64,000 nucleotides of DNA from Opeltia flavorubescens (Eukaryota > Ascomycota > Lecanoromycetes > Teloschistales > Teloschistaceae), in contig KE546984.1 of assembly GCA_000442125.1 (NCBI GenBank), positions 372,001 through 436,000 on the forward strand, given 5' to 3'. The position numbers and the translations under genes are program-made. This document shows, piece by piece, positions 20,331 through 30,713 of this stretch. Positions within the stretch are counted from its first letter, which is position 1. The number at the start of each line of letters is the position of its first letter. Below the pieces are notes generated by a model. It was not told the origin of the DNA and did not search any database. It saw only the letters and a program-made list of their open reading frames with translations.

Positions 20331-21317
20331 GGGGTACGGGGGAGATTGATGGAATGGGGATGGAGTGATTGTAAGGTAGTGGAACATATATACGTAGCCG
20401 TAGTGCACGCCTGACAAAGTAATCTTGTCCGTACAGATTCCCTGTCCTTGTCTCAACATGAGAACCAAATCTCCACTGGGATTTCTGGTATATTTTTGCC
20501 TGGGCCATCTTAATTGTATAATCATCCTCGAGCGTAGGAGGACTAGAATANTGAAAACCCAAGTCTCAATCGATGCAATAATAGAGGGAGCACCAGTCCA
20601 AATCCTCAGAGAACGTAGAATAGGTCCATCGTAAAAAGTTTGATGGAATTGGAATGGCGTTGAAAAGTGAATTTACTCACGAAGCACTTCATACTTCTGT
20701 AAAATCCCACCGACATAATAGGAGCAGAAGTTTCTATTAGACATTTTGCTGTCTTGGGATTGAGTTGCTCGGAAGCATGTATGCAGTGGAAAAATGATAC
20801 GATCTGAACGCATTCTGCTCCTACAATAGATCCACGGAATGGTCACATGATGAAGTAACCGTTTAGTCTGATCTGGCAGCCTTAAGCAGCTTTACAGACA
20901 AATCCATCACAAGATCGAGATTGCTATTCTCACCGCTCCCCTTACGTCCGATGTACCAAGCGCGACGAAAAGACAGCGAATGAGATGCTGCGAGGGAAAG
21001 AATCTCCGATCTGGTTTAAAAAGACGCAGGTACGAAGACCGCTTTTGGGCTTCTAAGGTAAATCAGGTGGGATGGTATTCGTGGCGGATGAATATCGTTG
21101 GTCGCGGAAAACACCCAGAGGGGAATGCGACTGCCGCCGGACGTAGGAGAATATTATGCTACCCCCATATTTGATACCCGCTTCCCGCGTGGAGGATCTC
21201 AAGGCTATAGCATGGGTTCATATAGTCCGGGGTCGATATCTCTTCTGGTATCTTCAGTGAGTACCCACCGAAACTACGATTCCGTGACCGATATCCTGGA
21301 AGCTCGAAATAGCAGTG
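20331..21317. other. Intergenic region, one ambiguous base
   Basis: About 1 kb with no supportable gene; position 20551 is an N. Holds the 3' flank of the sedolisin gene and the promoter of the next gene. Confidence 0.5.
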
Positions 21318-21866
21318 ATGCTCTGGCTATACTTTATCTTACTCGCAGCATGTGTTTCCGCCGGTCCATTGTCCACACCTATTGACGCCCATCCCTGGGG
21401 TGATATTCATCGACTGAATCGGGGGTTGTTCGATTCGGACCTTGGGGCAGGCACTCAATGCTTTGCTACGGAGTCATTTCACGGCGTTCGCTTGAAGCCT
21501 ATCCACTATGACGATTGCATAAAAGCGGCTGAGAGAGTCACCTGGGGCGGCAAGGCAGGCGCACCGATGCAGTTCAGTAGGGATTCCAAAATTGGCATGG
21601 AAGTACCGGAGCATTGGTCGTATGGCAATTGTGTCATTCGAATCGATATGAGGTATCCTGACGACGTAGACACCTTCCCATTGAATGACGTGGCGAACGC
21701 GGCATCACTGATCGCCCAGCGTTGTTCCAAATCAGAGACACCGAAATTGGGAGGTCTTGCAGAAATTGGACCCAAAAAGGTTGTGCTGATCTTCGTATTC
21801 GGACGTGTGCCTCCCGCTCCACCAAAGCCCCGGCCATCGATTCCGCCAGCGATCGCTTCTTCCTGA
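21318..21866 (+). CDS. Small secreted protein, unknown function
   Basis: 182 residues from the true ATG. A clear signal peptide (MLWLYFILLAACVSAGPLST) with likely cleavage near residue 16-17. The mature part has four cysteines (GTQCF, YDDCI, YGNCV, AQRCS) that could make two disulphides, and a block reading NDVANAASLIAQRC, then LGGLAEIG. This resembles a common group of ascomycete small secreted proteins with 'GNCVI.I ... A..I...C ... GG...IG' spacing, from memory; none has a function I can name. The tail is Pro-rich (VPPAPPKPRPSIPPAIASS). Size, cysteines and secretion make an effector or wall-associated role possible, not shown. Confidence 0.75.
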   Translation: MLWLYFILLAACVSAGPLSTPIDAHPWGDIHRLNRGLFDSDLGAGTQCFATESFHGVRLKPIHYDDCIKAAERVTWGGKAGAPMQFSRDSKIGMEVPEHWSYGNCVIRIDMRYPDDVDTFPLNDVANAASLIAQRCSKSETPKLGGLAEIGPKKVVLIFVFGRVPPAPPKPRPSIPPAIASS

Positions 21867-22234
21867 GCATTTGATCCCAGGGCAACAGGAACGGTGTCGA
21901 AGCATATGCATGTAAGAAGGTATCATCTGCCGATTGGACAATGTGGCTCTGGTTAGTTGAAGAACGTCGTCATTGGAGACACGATCGAGGCCTGATTTTT
22001 GTAAGATGCAGAGCGTTCAGATTCGCATAGGGAGATTGAAATAGAGGTGTCATGCTTACATATCACTACGTCGCTGAACCAAATGGGACAAGTTGGTCCG
22101 CCAATGCTCGACGGAGATCAATCTATCCACCGACTATTGATGTTGAATATCATCCTTGTCCTCGTATTGGATATATAACATGTTTGTGAAGATGTTGCAT
22201 GAAGCCCTGCTGACAATTCTAGGAAAATTCACAA
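21867..22234. other. Short intergenic region
   Basis: Between two convergent genes; nothing recognisable. Confidence 0.5.
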
Positions 22235-22938
22235 TCATATGTCGGTGAGCGGGCTGCTATAGGTACTTGTGAGGGCTGAAGTCGGCTGTCGAGAAATGGA
22301 TGGATCCTTTTCAAGATGCTGCGTCCCTAACTGAGCAGCCCATTCTTGAAGACTCGCAGACGGACCTCCCTCTATCCGGACAGGTTTCTCCTCGGCGTAT
22401 GTTCCTAGAACGGTACCTTGAAAACGGGAACTTTCACCCGTCTTGTTGTGTTTTTTCTTCAATGCTGGATGAAATAGATCAGCCTTCATGAACCTAACAT
22501 GCGATGACACAGTATACCAGTCAAGAAATCCTCTTTCTCGGCAGGGCTGTCAAGTCCAGGAACTGGAGCCTCATTTTCAGTCATTCCGGCTATCCTACGA
22601 ATCTCCCGATGCTCGTCCCCTTGCATCCACTTGATAAAAGCATCAATGCCTCTCATATCTTCTTGACCTGTAATTCTCTCCTCCATGGCAGATCTCTGAG
22701 GTCGTAGAGCGCCTACATCTTCCAATGCCATCCGCACGTCAGTGATACTTAGATCGGTATCGCTGTGGTTCTCTTGTGCGTGTATCGCAGCTTTGGATGC
22801 TAGCATGGAGAGATAGCGGGCTGCAAGGTCGACAATTGTATCCAGAACGTCCGGTTTCGTCGCATGGTAGCCAACAGCCCGTAAAATGTGCAGCATAGGC
22901 GGGCGTAAAAGTGAAGTATGGAGGGCTCTAGACGACAT
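22235..22938 (-). CDS. taf3: TFIID subunit TAF3-like histone-fold protein
   Basis: Histone-fold subunit of the general transcription factor TFIID (partner of TAF10). Exons 22938-22518 and 22464-22235, joined over a 53-nt intron, give 216 residues. The N-terminal 85 residues are the bromodomain-associated histone fold (BTP type): LHTSLLRPPMLHILRAVGYH, then PDVLDTIVDLAARYLSMLAS and SDTDLSITDVRMALEDVGAL. A fungal extension follows with GIDAFIKWMQGDEHREIRRI. There is no PHD finger, as in other fungal TAF3 proteins but unlike animal TAF3. It diverges from TAF7. The alternative, another BTP-domain protein such as TAF8, fits less well because the Pro-rich TAF8 domain is absent. Confidence 0.82.
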
Positions 22939-23284
22939 GACACAACCCGGCTGTTATGACCGATTACCCAGTAGAACCAAGAACTCGATTTTTATCATGA
23001 TTCTTATCATATTGTAGGTCCTGAGGATATGGCGGATGATTTTAAGTTCAGCATTGTGGTGAGAAAGATATAGTTGTTGACTGTCGGCGGATCGGCGGTC
23101 CCACTTTTCAATACACGCTACATTAGCTCAGAATCAAATATTACACGACTCTCCAGATAACTTGACGTCGTCCCCTCGAATAGCTCACGCTTATATTCAA
23201 GTACTGATATGCTTGGAGAGCAATCTACGATCTCATATTGAGGTCTCCCAATCTTTTTCAGACTGATACTGTTTGCTACTCACG
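22939..23284. promoter_or_regulatory. TAF3-TAF7 divergent promoter region
   Basis: 346 nt shared by two TFIID subunit genes. Contains a TATCATGATTCTTATCATATTG stretch near 22994-23014 with two TATCAT repeats. No consensus TATA box near either start. Confidence 0.5.
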
Positions 23285-24940
23285 ATGCCTCTAAAACTCA
23301 AGCCTCCAGCTTTACCCAATCAGCCCCCACCAGACACGCCGACGACGGAGTCCTCTGCAAAGCGCAAACTCACTCTGAAATTTGCGGGCGCCTCACAAAC
23401 ATCCTCACCCACCACAAACGCTCCTACATCTGCTCTTGCTGCAGCGAAGCCCAAACCTGCGCGGAAAACCAAGGCAGACAAGCCTACACGAATCGCCAAA
23501 CCTACTCCCAAGAAACGAGATCTTGACGCTGCACTTGCTGATGACGATGAGGCACCTAAGGAGAATGGGCTAGCAAACGTGAAACGGCTGAAGCTTAGCA
23601 TATCAGGCATTTCCAAACCGCGACCGCCCTCACCTCCCAAAGATGCCGACTGGAAAGCTGTCAAGCGCGTTCGAACCATATTTAAAGGCAAGATCCCCGA
23701 ACGGCCCATAGGAGTTGGTTATGACAGTGGTTCCTCCGACGTCGAAGTTGATCCCGCTCTCGAAGAGGAATTCATCCTCCGCATGCAACCAGGTGAGGAC
23801 TGCGAGTACATTCGCCAAGCTGTAGCGGAACGAAAATGGGGAAGCATTGCCGAAGGCGGAGCGAACGTACGACTTCAATTTCTTCGTCGAGATGGCCGTC
23901 GAGCTATCGTATATGTCCAAAAGCGCCTATATGCCGCTTGCTTAGTCGACCTTCCATGCGTGGTTGAAGGAATGAAGAGCTGGGATAAGAAGGCCTGGTT
24001 CAAAACAGCGGATGTCTGCCAGATGCTCATGGTACTCGGTCGCATCGAGAAAGAAGAAGCGGCTCTGGAGTACCCTCTTCCCAAAGATGTCGATCCTAAA
24101 ACTTGGCAATATGCTCATGGGCTCACTCCACCTATGCGCTATGCTCGAAAACGTCGTTTCCGCAAACGCATCAGCAAAAACGCCATCGAGGCTGTCGAGG
24201 AGGAAGTCGAGCGACTCCTTGCTCTAGACGCAGAATACGAAGCCAAGAAAGGCGACAGCAAGTATGAAGTTATCGACCCTGACCGCCTAACGCAAGAACA
24301 ACAAGAAAACAAGGAAGTCGATGAGTTCGACGACGAAGAGGACGCAGAAGGCGACGAAGAAGACGAGGACGCGGAAGGTGACGATGACATAGAGAATAAC
24401 TACGAAGCTATCGAAGAAGACGAAGAAGGTGACGACGCAGCCATGGAAGCCGCCCTCGCCGCCGCAATGGAAGACGACGAAGCCGCTACTGAAACCACCG
24501 CCACATTAGTCACCGATACGCAACCTACAACCCAACTCCCAGAGCCCACAACAGCAACGCCCGCCTCCCCCGCCACCGCAGATACCCCCTCCCAACCCAG
24601 ATTCATCTCCGACTCCGAACCCCCATCCGTAGCCGCCACGCCCGCCGCCCAAACCACCACCTCCGCCGACGACGAGGACAACTCCTCAGACGAATCCGAC
24701 GAGGACGCACCCTCTGAGCTCGACGACGCTGAAGTCGAGGAAAAACGGGAACGCGAGAGGCAGTGGGCGGAAGTCAACGATATCAAGAATATGATCAAGC
24801 TTCAGGAGGAGAAGGCGGCGGGGCAGCCGAATGCCATTTTGAAGGGGAAGATTTTGGCGAATATGAGGGCTTTGAGGAAGGATTTGGGGGTTAGATTGGC
24901 GGCGCTGGGGGTGGATGAGGAGGCTGAGGAGGAGGGGTGA
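23285..24940 (+). CDS. taf7: TFIID subunit TAF7 (TAFII55 family)
   Basis: Subunit of TFIID that binds TAF1 and modulates its activity. Single exon, 551 residues from the first true ATG. After a Pro/Lys-rich N terminus the TAFII55 domain (about 155-330) reads EEEFILRMQPGEDCEYIRQA, with VDLPCVVEGMKSWDKKAWFK and DVCQMLMVLGRI, the signature of the family, and LTPPMRYARKRRFRKRISK. A long acidic stretch (about 335-395) and a Thr/Pro/Ala-rich linker precede a C-terminal coiled-coil-like end (KRERERQWAEVNDIKNMIK). Layout matches fungal TAF7. Divergent from TAF3. Confidence 0.95.
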   Translation: MPLKLKPPALPNQPPPDTPTTESSAKRKLTLKFAGASQTSSPTTNAPTSALAAAKPKPARKTKADKPTRIAKPTPKKRDLDAALADDDEAPKENGLANVKRLKLSISGISKPRPPSPPKDADWKAVKRVRTIFKGKIPERPIGVGYDSGSSDVEVDPALEEEFILRMQPGEDCEYIRQAVAERKWGSIAEGGANVRLQFLRRDGRRAIVYVQKRLYAACLVDLPCVVEGMKSWDKKAWFKTADVCQMLMVLGRIEKEEAALEYPLPKDVDPKTWQYAHGLTPPMRYARKRRFRKRISKNAIEAVEEEVERLLALDAEYEAKKGDSKYEVIDPDRLTQEQQENKEVDEFDDEEDAEGDEEDEDAEGDDDIENNYEAIEEDEEGDDAAMEAALAAAMEDDEAATETTATLVTDTQPTTQLPEPTTATPASPATADTPSQPRFISDSEPPSVAATPAAQTTTSADDEDNSSDESDEDAPSELDDAEVEEKRERERQWAEVNDIKNMIKLQEEKAAGQPNAILKGKILANMRALRKDLGVRLAALGVDEEAEEEG

Positions 24941-25324
24941 GGGTTTGTTTCGATAGAGGTAAATGGGGGTTTGTGGAGTTGGTAGCAAAGGGATGTATGC
25001 TTGGTATAAGCATGGTATATCCCTCATTCAGCATGGGATGAGGAATTCTACGAAAATCTAATTGACGACAATGACATTGAATGCCATTGTTGTTTCTCCA
25101 ACGAGGTTGGAGAATGTAGACACCATACCAAATCTCTATTGGAATAATATGATCAAAGAAGAAAAGATATTGACAATAAAACGAATATCCGATCCTCCTG
25201 ATCCCATAAGTAATCCGAAATGCAAAAACCACCAAACCAAACCATCCATCCTGCCATGATAAAAGTCCCTATTCCAGCACCTCTCAAATTTAATCCACAT
25301 CCTCGAAACTCATCCCCATCATCG
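24941..25324. other. Intergenic region between convergent genes
   Basis: Contains an imperfect inverted repeat around GTTGTTTCTCCAACGAGGTTGGAGAATG (about 25087-25114: CTCCAAC...GTTGGAG), which could form a hairpin in either transcript's 3' end. No gene. Confidence 0.45.
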
Positions 25325-27898
25325 TCACCGCCATGGAAACATCTGCTTCATGATCTTCGCATGCGTCTGCCCTCCTCCCTCTGGACCCGGCGCAGCCGAA
25401 ACAGCAGATACCGTTGACGCCACCGCAGCTGTAGTGGGAACGCCGGCGCTGCCGGTCTCCTGTTTAATAAGCGTCCCTGTCGAAGAAATCTGACTCGTCT
25501 CCATTAGGCTCGGATTCCTATCTAGACTCGGCTCTCCATTCACCTGGCCGTTCCCGTTCGCAGGGGCAGTCGTAGCGACAATCCCATCCTCCTGTCCCCC
25601 CACATTCCTGTTCGTGATTTCCAAACCAGCCGCCGCCAACGCAGCGGCATCCACAAACCTCTTCCCGGAACCCCGATCAATCGTCGGTATCCAAGCCATA
25701 TTAGATTCTTGCTGTTGTTGTTGCTGCTGTTGCTCTTGCTGCTGCTGTCTCGACTCAACCTGCCTCTCCAACCTCCTCATCCTCCTCATCCTCTCATCCT
25801 TTTCCCTTTGCTGCCTCAAGCTCCGGCCATCAACCTTGCCGTCGGAACGGAGGAGACGGCCTTTACTATCTCTACGTTTGGCGAAGAGGCTATCTGGAGT
25901 TTCGGAATAGCGTCGTCCGGAGGAGGAGGAAGGTGGGTCGTCAAGCCAGTAATCTGGAGATTGTGCGGTTACGTATTCGTTGAATCTATTGGTATGAATG
26001 CCGGAACTCCTCCTTCTCCCCCGATCAGAGGCGATAGCGCCGCGACCGCTGACGCCTCTTCGGGCTGTGGAATGATGCCGTCCTCGGTTGCTGGTGCTTC
26101 GGTATGGGTTTTCCCAATCTGGTTTCTCCCATTCTGGTGTCGGGAGGCGGAGGGGAGGCTTACTGCGGATTCTGGGGAGATCTTTGGTGTTTTGTTGGTC
26201 GGGTAAATCTTGAGGGAGGGAGTTCGGATCATAGTCACTATCTTCGGGGTCGGAGGTCAGGACATGTTCGGGGTCGTTGAGTGAGGTGATTTTTCGTTTG
26301 GCGATTGTGCGGAATTTGGGTTTTGTGTTCCACTCTGGCTGATTGTGGATTCCTGATCGGTTCATATGCCACTTGTTAGGCGGCGGAGCAGCGAGGGAGG
26401 AGGAGGAGGAGGAGGATGAGGAGCTACTCGGGGAGCGGCGGCGTTTCTGGGCCAAGACCTTTTCGGCGGAAGTAATCTGGGGCTGCAGGAGTTCGATGAG
26501 ATTGCCGCTAGGAGTGGTGTGCCCATCGGTGGAATTTTGACTCTGATCGAGTGCCCTGTCTGGCACGGAGTCAGAAACGTACTGGAGGCCAATTTCCTCT
26601 GGAGAAATTGTGGAGGAACTCCTCCTAACATAAGCTGTCGTATGTTCCGAATGACTCCGTGTTGAGGACGGGACTTCTTGCGAGATGACTGGTTCATTCC
26701 GCAGGGGCGCGGGGATTTCCTGTGAGTCTAGGACGAATGACCCCTCCGACTTCGATACCAGGTTTAAGACTTGAGTATTTGCGTTTGCATTTTCCAGCCG
26801 CTTAATCCTTTGTTTTAAATGTTTTAATTCTGACCTCAGCTCACCAACCTCACCCACCCCCCTATCAACTTGGGACACTCTTTCGGTAAGCGCATTCAGA
26901 CCTTCGGTAAGGGAATGCACTTTGTCAGCCTTGGAACTGACTAGAGACATACGCTCGGTTAGATTATGAAGATCCGAAGTTAAAGTAGTAGGCGATTTGG
27001 CGAGTTCATTGTCGGTGAAGTTCTCGAATGTTTGCTGCTGGAACTTCAAATATTCCACACTATTTTTGAGAGTCTTCATGTCCTGCAGCAAAGTGTCGAC
27101 ATTCGCCATAACGCGATCGATGTCTTTTCGCTGTCCTTCGAGAAGTGTCGACAAGCCCTGATCAGACACGGAATTTGGACTACGATGGCCATTCATATTC
27201 ATTGGAGCTTGAATACCGTGATTTTGAGCATTCTTAGAAGCTGCCGGGCTAGCAGGGCGTCGCTCCATTTTCCCGGTATGAGCATGCGCAAGCTCTGAGA
27301 TACGCTGACTTTTTCGTGTGACGCAAGGTGGAACGACTTGTCCGTTGGCCATGGATTTCATCGTCAATGTGTCTAGGGAAAGGAAACTTCGATCTCTGAA
27401 AGGCGAGGCAGGATAATCAGTATTGAGAGGACGGAGTGATAAGGATTGGTGCTAGAGAGACATTATATCAAAGGAAGATGATAATTAGAGTGAAGATGAT
27501 GTATGAAACGTATGGCTGAAACGATCAACAAGCTTCTCTTCTGTCGTAAAGCATGGGACGAAAGCGTCGATGAACAATACGTACAACGAAGCGGTCCTGA
27601 TGGTGTCTGACTAACACACTCACCTGCAATGACTCTTGTCCGCACTTGCTTCAACACAGGTAATTCCGATGGGAGTTTCGCAGCCAGCGCATACTAGCGA
27701 CTGTACTATACAGCCTTTGAGATCTCCTTGAGCTGGCTTTCTCTGACCGGAAATTATTAGACCAGGGTTTGCGAGAAGGATGGAATCATCGTAAGTGCTC
27801 ATTGGCTTCTCGATATTCCACTCCGTCCACGCATTGCTAGCAGTGCAACTATGGCGGTTGCATCTATTGCAGTAACAGAGCACCAGCTCTTTTGCCAT
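25325..27898 (-). CDS. Long coiled-coil, poly-Q protein with N-terminal Mis18/Yippee-like zinc domain
   Basis: Two exons (27898-27624, 27395-25325) over a 228-nt intron give 781 residues; the join is in phase (KSHC-R-DRSFLSLDTL). Residues 1-105 look like a Mis18/Yippee beta-tent: paired cysteines C10-N-R-C13 and C70-A-G-C73, the block KGCIVQSLVCAGCETPIG, and a closing RDRSFLSL like the RD.F.L end of Mis18 domains. Next comes a predicted coiled coil (about 180-310) with heptads such as VEYLKFQQQTFENFT and LRSELKHLKQRIKRLEN. The rest is disordered and basic, with SSSSSSSSSSSS, an SDPEDSDYD acidic patch, a Gln tract and the end MKQMFPWR. Mis18 proteins help load CENP-A at centromeres; applying that here is inference from the domain only. 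The second exon alone would hide the zinc domain. Confidence 0.72.
25709..25747 (-). repeat. CAG/CAA trinucleotide tract (poly-Gln)
   Basis: Thirteen codons encode QQQQEQQQQQQQQ. Mixed CAG and CAA codons make it less prone to slippage than a pure repeat. It lies in the disordered C-terminal part of the Mis18-like protein. Confidence 0.85.
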
Positions 27899-28366
27899 CG
27901 TCAAGATGCACTATCTCGTCCGGCCTGATCGACGTGTCGAGATAACGACGCGCGCTTGATTCCCCTTGATGGTTTTAATCTATCCACAAGCCCATTTTCT
28001 TCTTGCCGAAAAGTTACAAAGTTCGTGATAGGACTCTTCTTTTACCATGATGGATATCAATCTTGGGAGCTTCTGGGTTGCATTGCGAATTACGTCACTC
28101 TTAACAATCGCGGTTTTCCAGAAGACCAAGCAAATATATCGGAGACCTTGCGCGCCGGTATCGAAAATTTTGCGCTAACGTGTAATGCCGTATCATATTC
28201 TAGCCAATCACGGTGAACTCTACATACCTAGATTATAACGAGGTAACTCGGATCATTTGCTCTTTTACAAATACAAGACCAATTCGTCGCCTGATTTGTA
28301 ATTTTTTTGGTATCCAAAGGGGTCACTTCCAAGCTTTATCTACCAACTGGCTGCCCCCATCTTACC
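27899..28366. promoter_or_regulatory. Divergent promoter region (Mis18-like gene / NDUFB10)
   Basis: 468 nt between divergent starts. Two CCAATCA/CCAAT-like sequences occur (TAGCCAATCACGG near 28201), as is common in respiratory gene promoters bound by the HAP complex; binding is inferred. Confidence 0.45.
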
Positions 28367-28917
28367 ATGCCTACACCAGAATCAGAAGCTTTCCTAGCTA
28401 AAAAGCCGACAGTCCCTCCGACGTTTGACGGCGTTGACTACAACGACACCCCTCGATTGAAGGCGGCGCAAGATGCAATTATCAAAGAGCAATGGGTCAG
28501 AAGTATGATGGCGAGATTGGTGCGCCAGGAATTGGCAAAGTGCTATAACCGGGAGGGTGTCAATCACCTGGAGAAGTGCGGGAAGCTACGAGGTACGTTG
28601 GACCTGCTCCGGCGCTTCATTCGTCGCCTCCTCTCCGTACATACATAAAGGAGATTTGAGACATACTCAAACCAGCAATGGCACATATAAAATGAATCAA
28701 AGATCATGTCGCTGACAGTTGGGTTACAGAACGTTACTTTGAAGCACTGAAGGACAGTAAAGTCAAAGGTTATCTTTTTGCGCAGCAGAACTACATTCCG
28801 GGACAACAAGATCCCGTCGGTCAGGATCAGGTTTCAGCGGGCTTGACACAGCCAGGAGGTCAAATAGCAACTATACCTAAAGAAGTTGCCAAAGAGAGAG
28901 GCGACAGCAGGATATAA
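28367..28917 (+). CDS. NADH:ubiquinone oxidoreductase 12 kDa subunit (NDUFB10/PDSW family)
   Basis: Accessory subunit of the membrane arm of mitochondrial complex I. Exons 28367-28592 and 28730-28917 (137-nt intron, GTACGT ... TTACAG) give 137 residues. The fungal signature is visible: MPTPESEAFLAKKPTVPPTF, then RLKAAQDAIIKEQWVRSMMA and RLVRQELAKCYNREGVNHLE, KCGKLRERYFEAL across the splice, and GYLFAQQNYIPG. The two cysteines (CYNREG..., EKCGKL) fit the intermembrane-space Cys motif of PDSW proteins. Its 3' end lies 116 nt from that of palC. Confidence 0.92.
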
Positions 28918-29033
28918 TTGTCTCGGCGCATTTGAATTGGCGTTAGGATGCTCTCTGGGAAGCAGATAGTGCGAGCTACCCAAAAGGCGTTCAAGGAGTC
29001 ACAAACGAACGAAGATGAAGGCACTCGGATCTC

Positions 29034-30713
29034 TCAATAGTATTCGCTGGCAGCACTATCCTTGGGGGGTTGGCCCGGGTAAGCACCTGGCAGACCACTC
29101 TCAACAGGCACGTCGTCATCGCTGCTATCAACACCATCAGCCATCAAGGCTTTCGCCTCTTCCGGATCTGGAGGTGCTCGCATCTTCTCAAGAGTGTCAG
29201 CGTCCAACTCCGGGGGAACATATATTGTCGACGAATGGATTTCCCTTCCAGATGGCATACTGGCCAATAGGGGTTCAAACGGGGGTATAAGCTGTGTATT
29301 GATCTAACCCACCAGATCAGCAAATCCAATGCATAGCAACAAGAGAGTACTCACGGTGTCGTTGGTCTTCACCCATTTCTTCTCTAACATCTCCACTACC
29401 CTGCCCTCCTCTATCCTCCCGGCATCGGCTCCCCACTCCCCTCCCTTCTCCAACTTCTTATCTTCCCTTCTCTCATTAAATCCCTTCTTCAACTTCCCCC
29501 AACCCTTCGCCCATCCACTATCCCCTTCCTCTCCGCCTTTCAACCCCAATTCCTTTCTCGCCCCTCTCACCCACGCGATCGCCTTACCCGTCTCCCCACC
29601 CAACTCCTCATCAATCCCAAAGAACCTACATGCTTTCGCCTTCGCCGTCCTCTTCAAATCCGAAGCATATTGGAGAATATCCTCATCCACCCTCACCACA
29701 CCTTTCCCTCCAAATGACCCCAACATTGCTTCCGCCCTCCCAGCATGCTCGCTAGCTGCAATACAAAGCCTTGCAAAGAGATGTGCCCGTACCTTCGGGA
29801 TTTCGGGCGCTTTGATCATCCATTCCTTGTCATTCTTATTCCTCTCCTGAACCACGACCGCAGGGTAGGGATCATCCTTCAGCACAGCCAAGAGCGTCGC
29901 TTCCGCCATGGCTAATTCTCTCATTCCGCCCTGTACTTGCGATGAAGTCTCCGGCGGCTGTGCCTCTTTCTCCCCAGTACTAGCACTCGTAGACTCATCA
30001 CCACTACTCGTAAAAGCCAACCCCTCACACACACTCCCTGCCAAATACCCACACAAACCTTCGACTTGCAGAAGATACTTCATCGCCGCCGTAATCCCCT
30101 TTGCCCTTTCCTCCGCCGTTATCGGCGCCGTAGTACTCCCAGAACTAGCCCCAACGATAACCCTCAGCCTCTCCCTCGCCATCCCTCTAAGCACAACACA
30201 CAATGTACTCAATACAAAACAAACCTCGAAATCTAACCCCCGGCCAAGGAACCTCCCTCCCTTCCCCCTGCCCCTTCCCCTCATCCCTTTCCCTGCGGCA
30301 CCAAGGGAAAACCCACGATCGGCAAACACACTCCCCCACCCCACATCAACCTCCCTCCTAAGCACCACATCAACTTCCTCCCCTCTTACCTTCCCACCCT
30401 TCAACCCCTCCCTCAGTGCAAATAATAGGGGTAGATACTCCTCCACCGCATTCAGGAGTTGTGGTAAGTGTCCCGCTTTTTTGGATGGAGGGAGGTGAAA
30501 ATAGTTTTTTAGAAGGTTGCGGAGGAGGTGCCGGGATGTTGTTGCGGAGGTGGGGAGGGAGGGGTGGGTGGGGGATGTTAGGGAGGGGNNNNNNNNNNNN
30601 NNNNNNNNNNNNNNNNNNNNNNNNNNNNNNNNNNNNNNNNNNNNNNNNNNNNNNNNNNNNNNNNNNNNNNNNNNNNNNNNNNNNNNNNTGGAGGGGGAGA
30701 GGGGGAGGGACAT
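29034..30713 (-). CDS. palC: pH-response regulator palC (BRO1 domain), interrupted by a sequence gap
   Basis: PalC links the plasma-membrane pH sensor complex to ESCRT-III in the Pal/Rim pathway that activates PacC at alkaline pH. Exons 30713-29355 and 29291-29034 give 538 codons including about 34 unknown ones. The BRO1-like domain is seen in HPSLPTSATTSRHLLRNLLK, the Tyr/Leu-rich AVEEYLPLLFALREGLKG, and AMKYLLQVEGLCGYLAGSVC. The ending is typical of palC: KKWVKTNDT|LIPPFEPLLA and SMPSGREIHSSTIYVPPEL. The 100-N block removes part of the N terminus, so frame across it is unproven; the true length there is unknown. The start chosen is the first ATG beyond the gap (MSLPLSPS). Confidence 0.82.
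30589..30688. other. Assembly gap of 100 N
   Basis: Exactly 100 N, a common placeholder for a gap of unknown size, inside the first exon of palC. The flanks are G-rich and low in complexity on this strand (GGGAGGGG, GGAGGGGGAGAGGGGGAGGG), which may explain why assembly failed. Confidence 0.95.

Noticed and set aside
19272-20525. 417-codon open frame antisense to the sedolisin gene
   Set aside because: Long because the sedolisin exon is C-ending-codon rich; the sense frame has a full catalytic set, so the antisense frame is a shadow.
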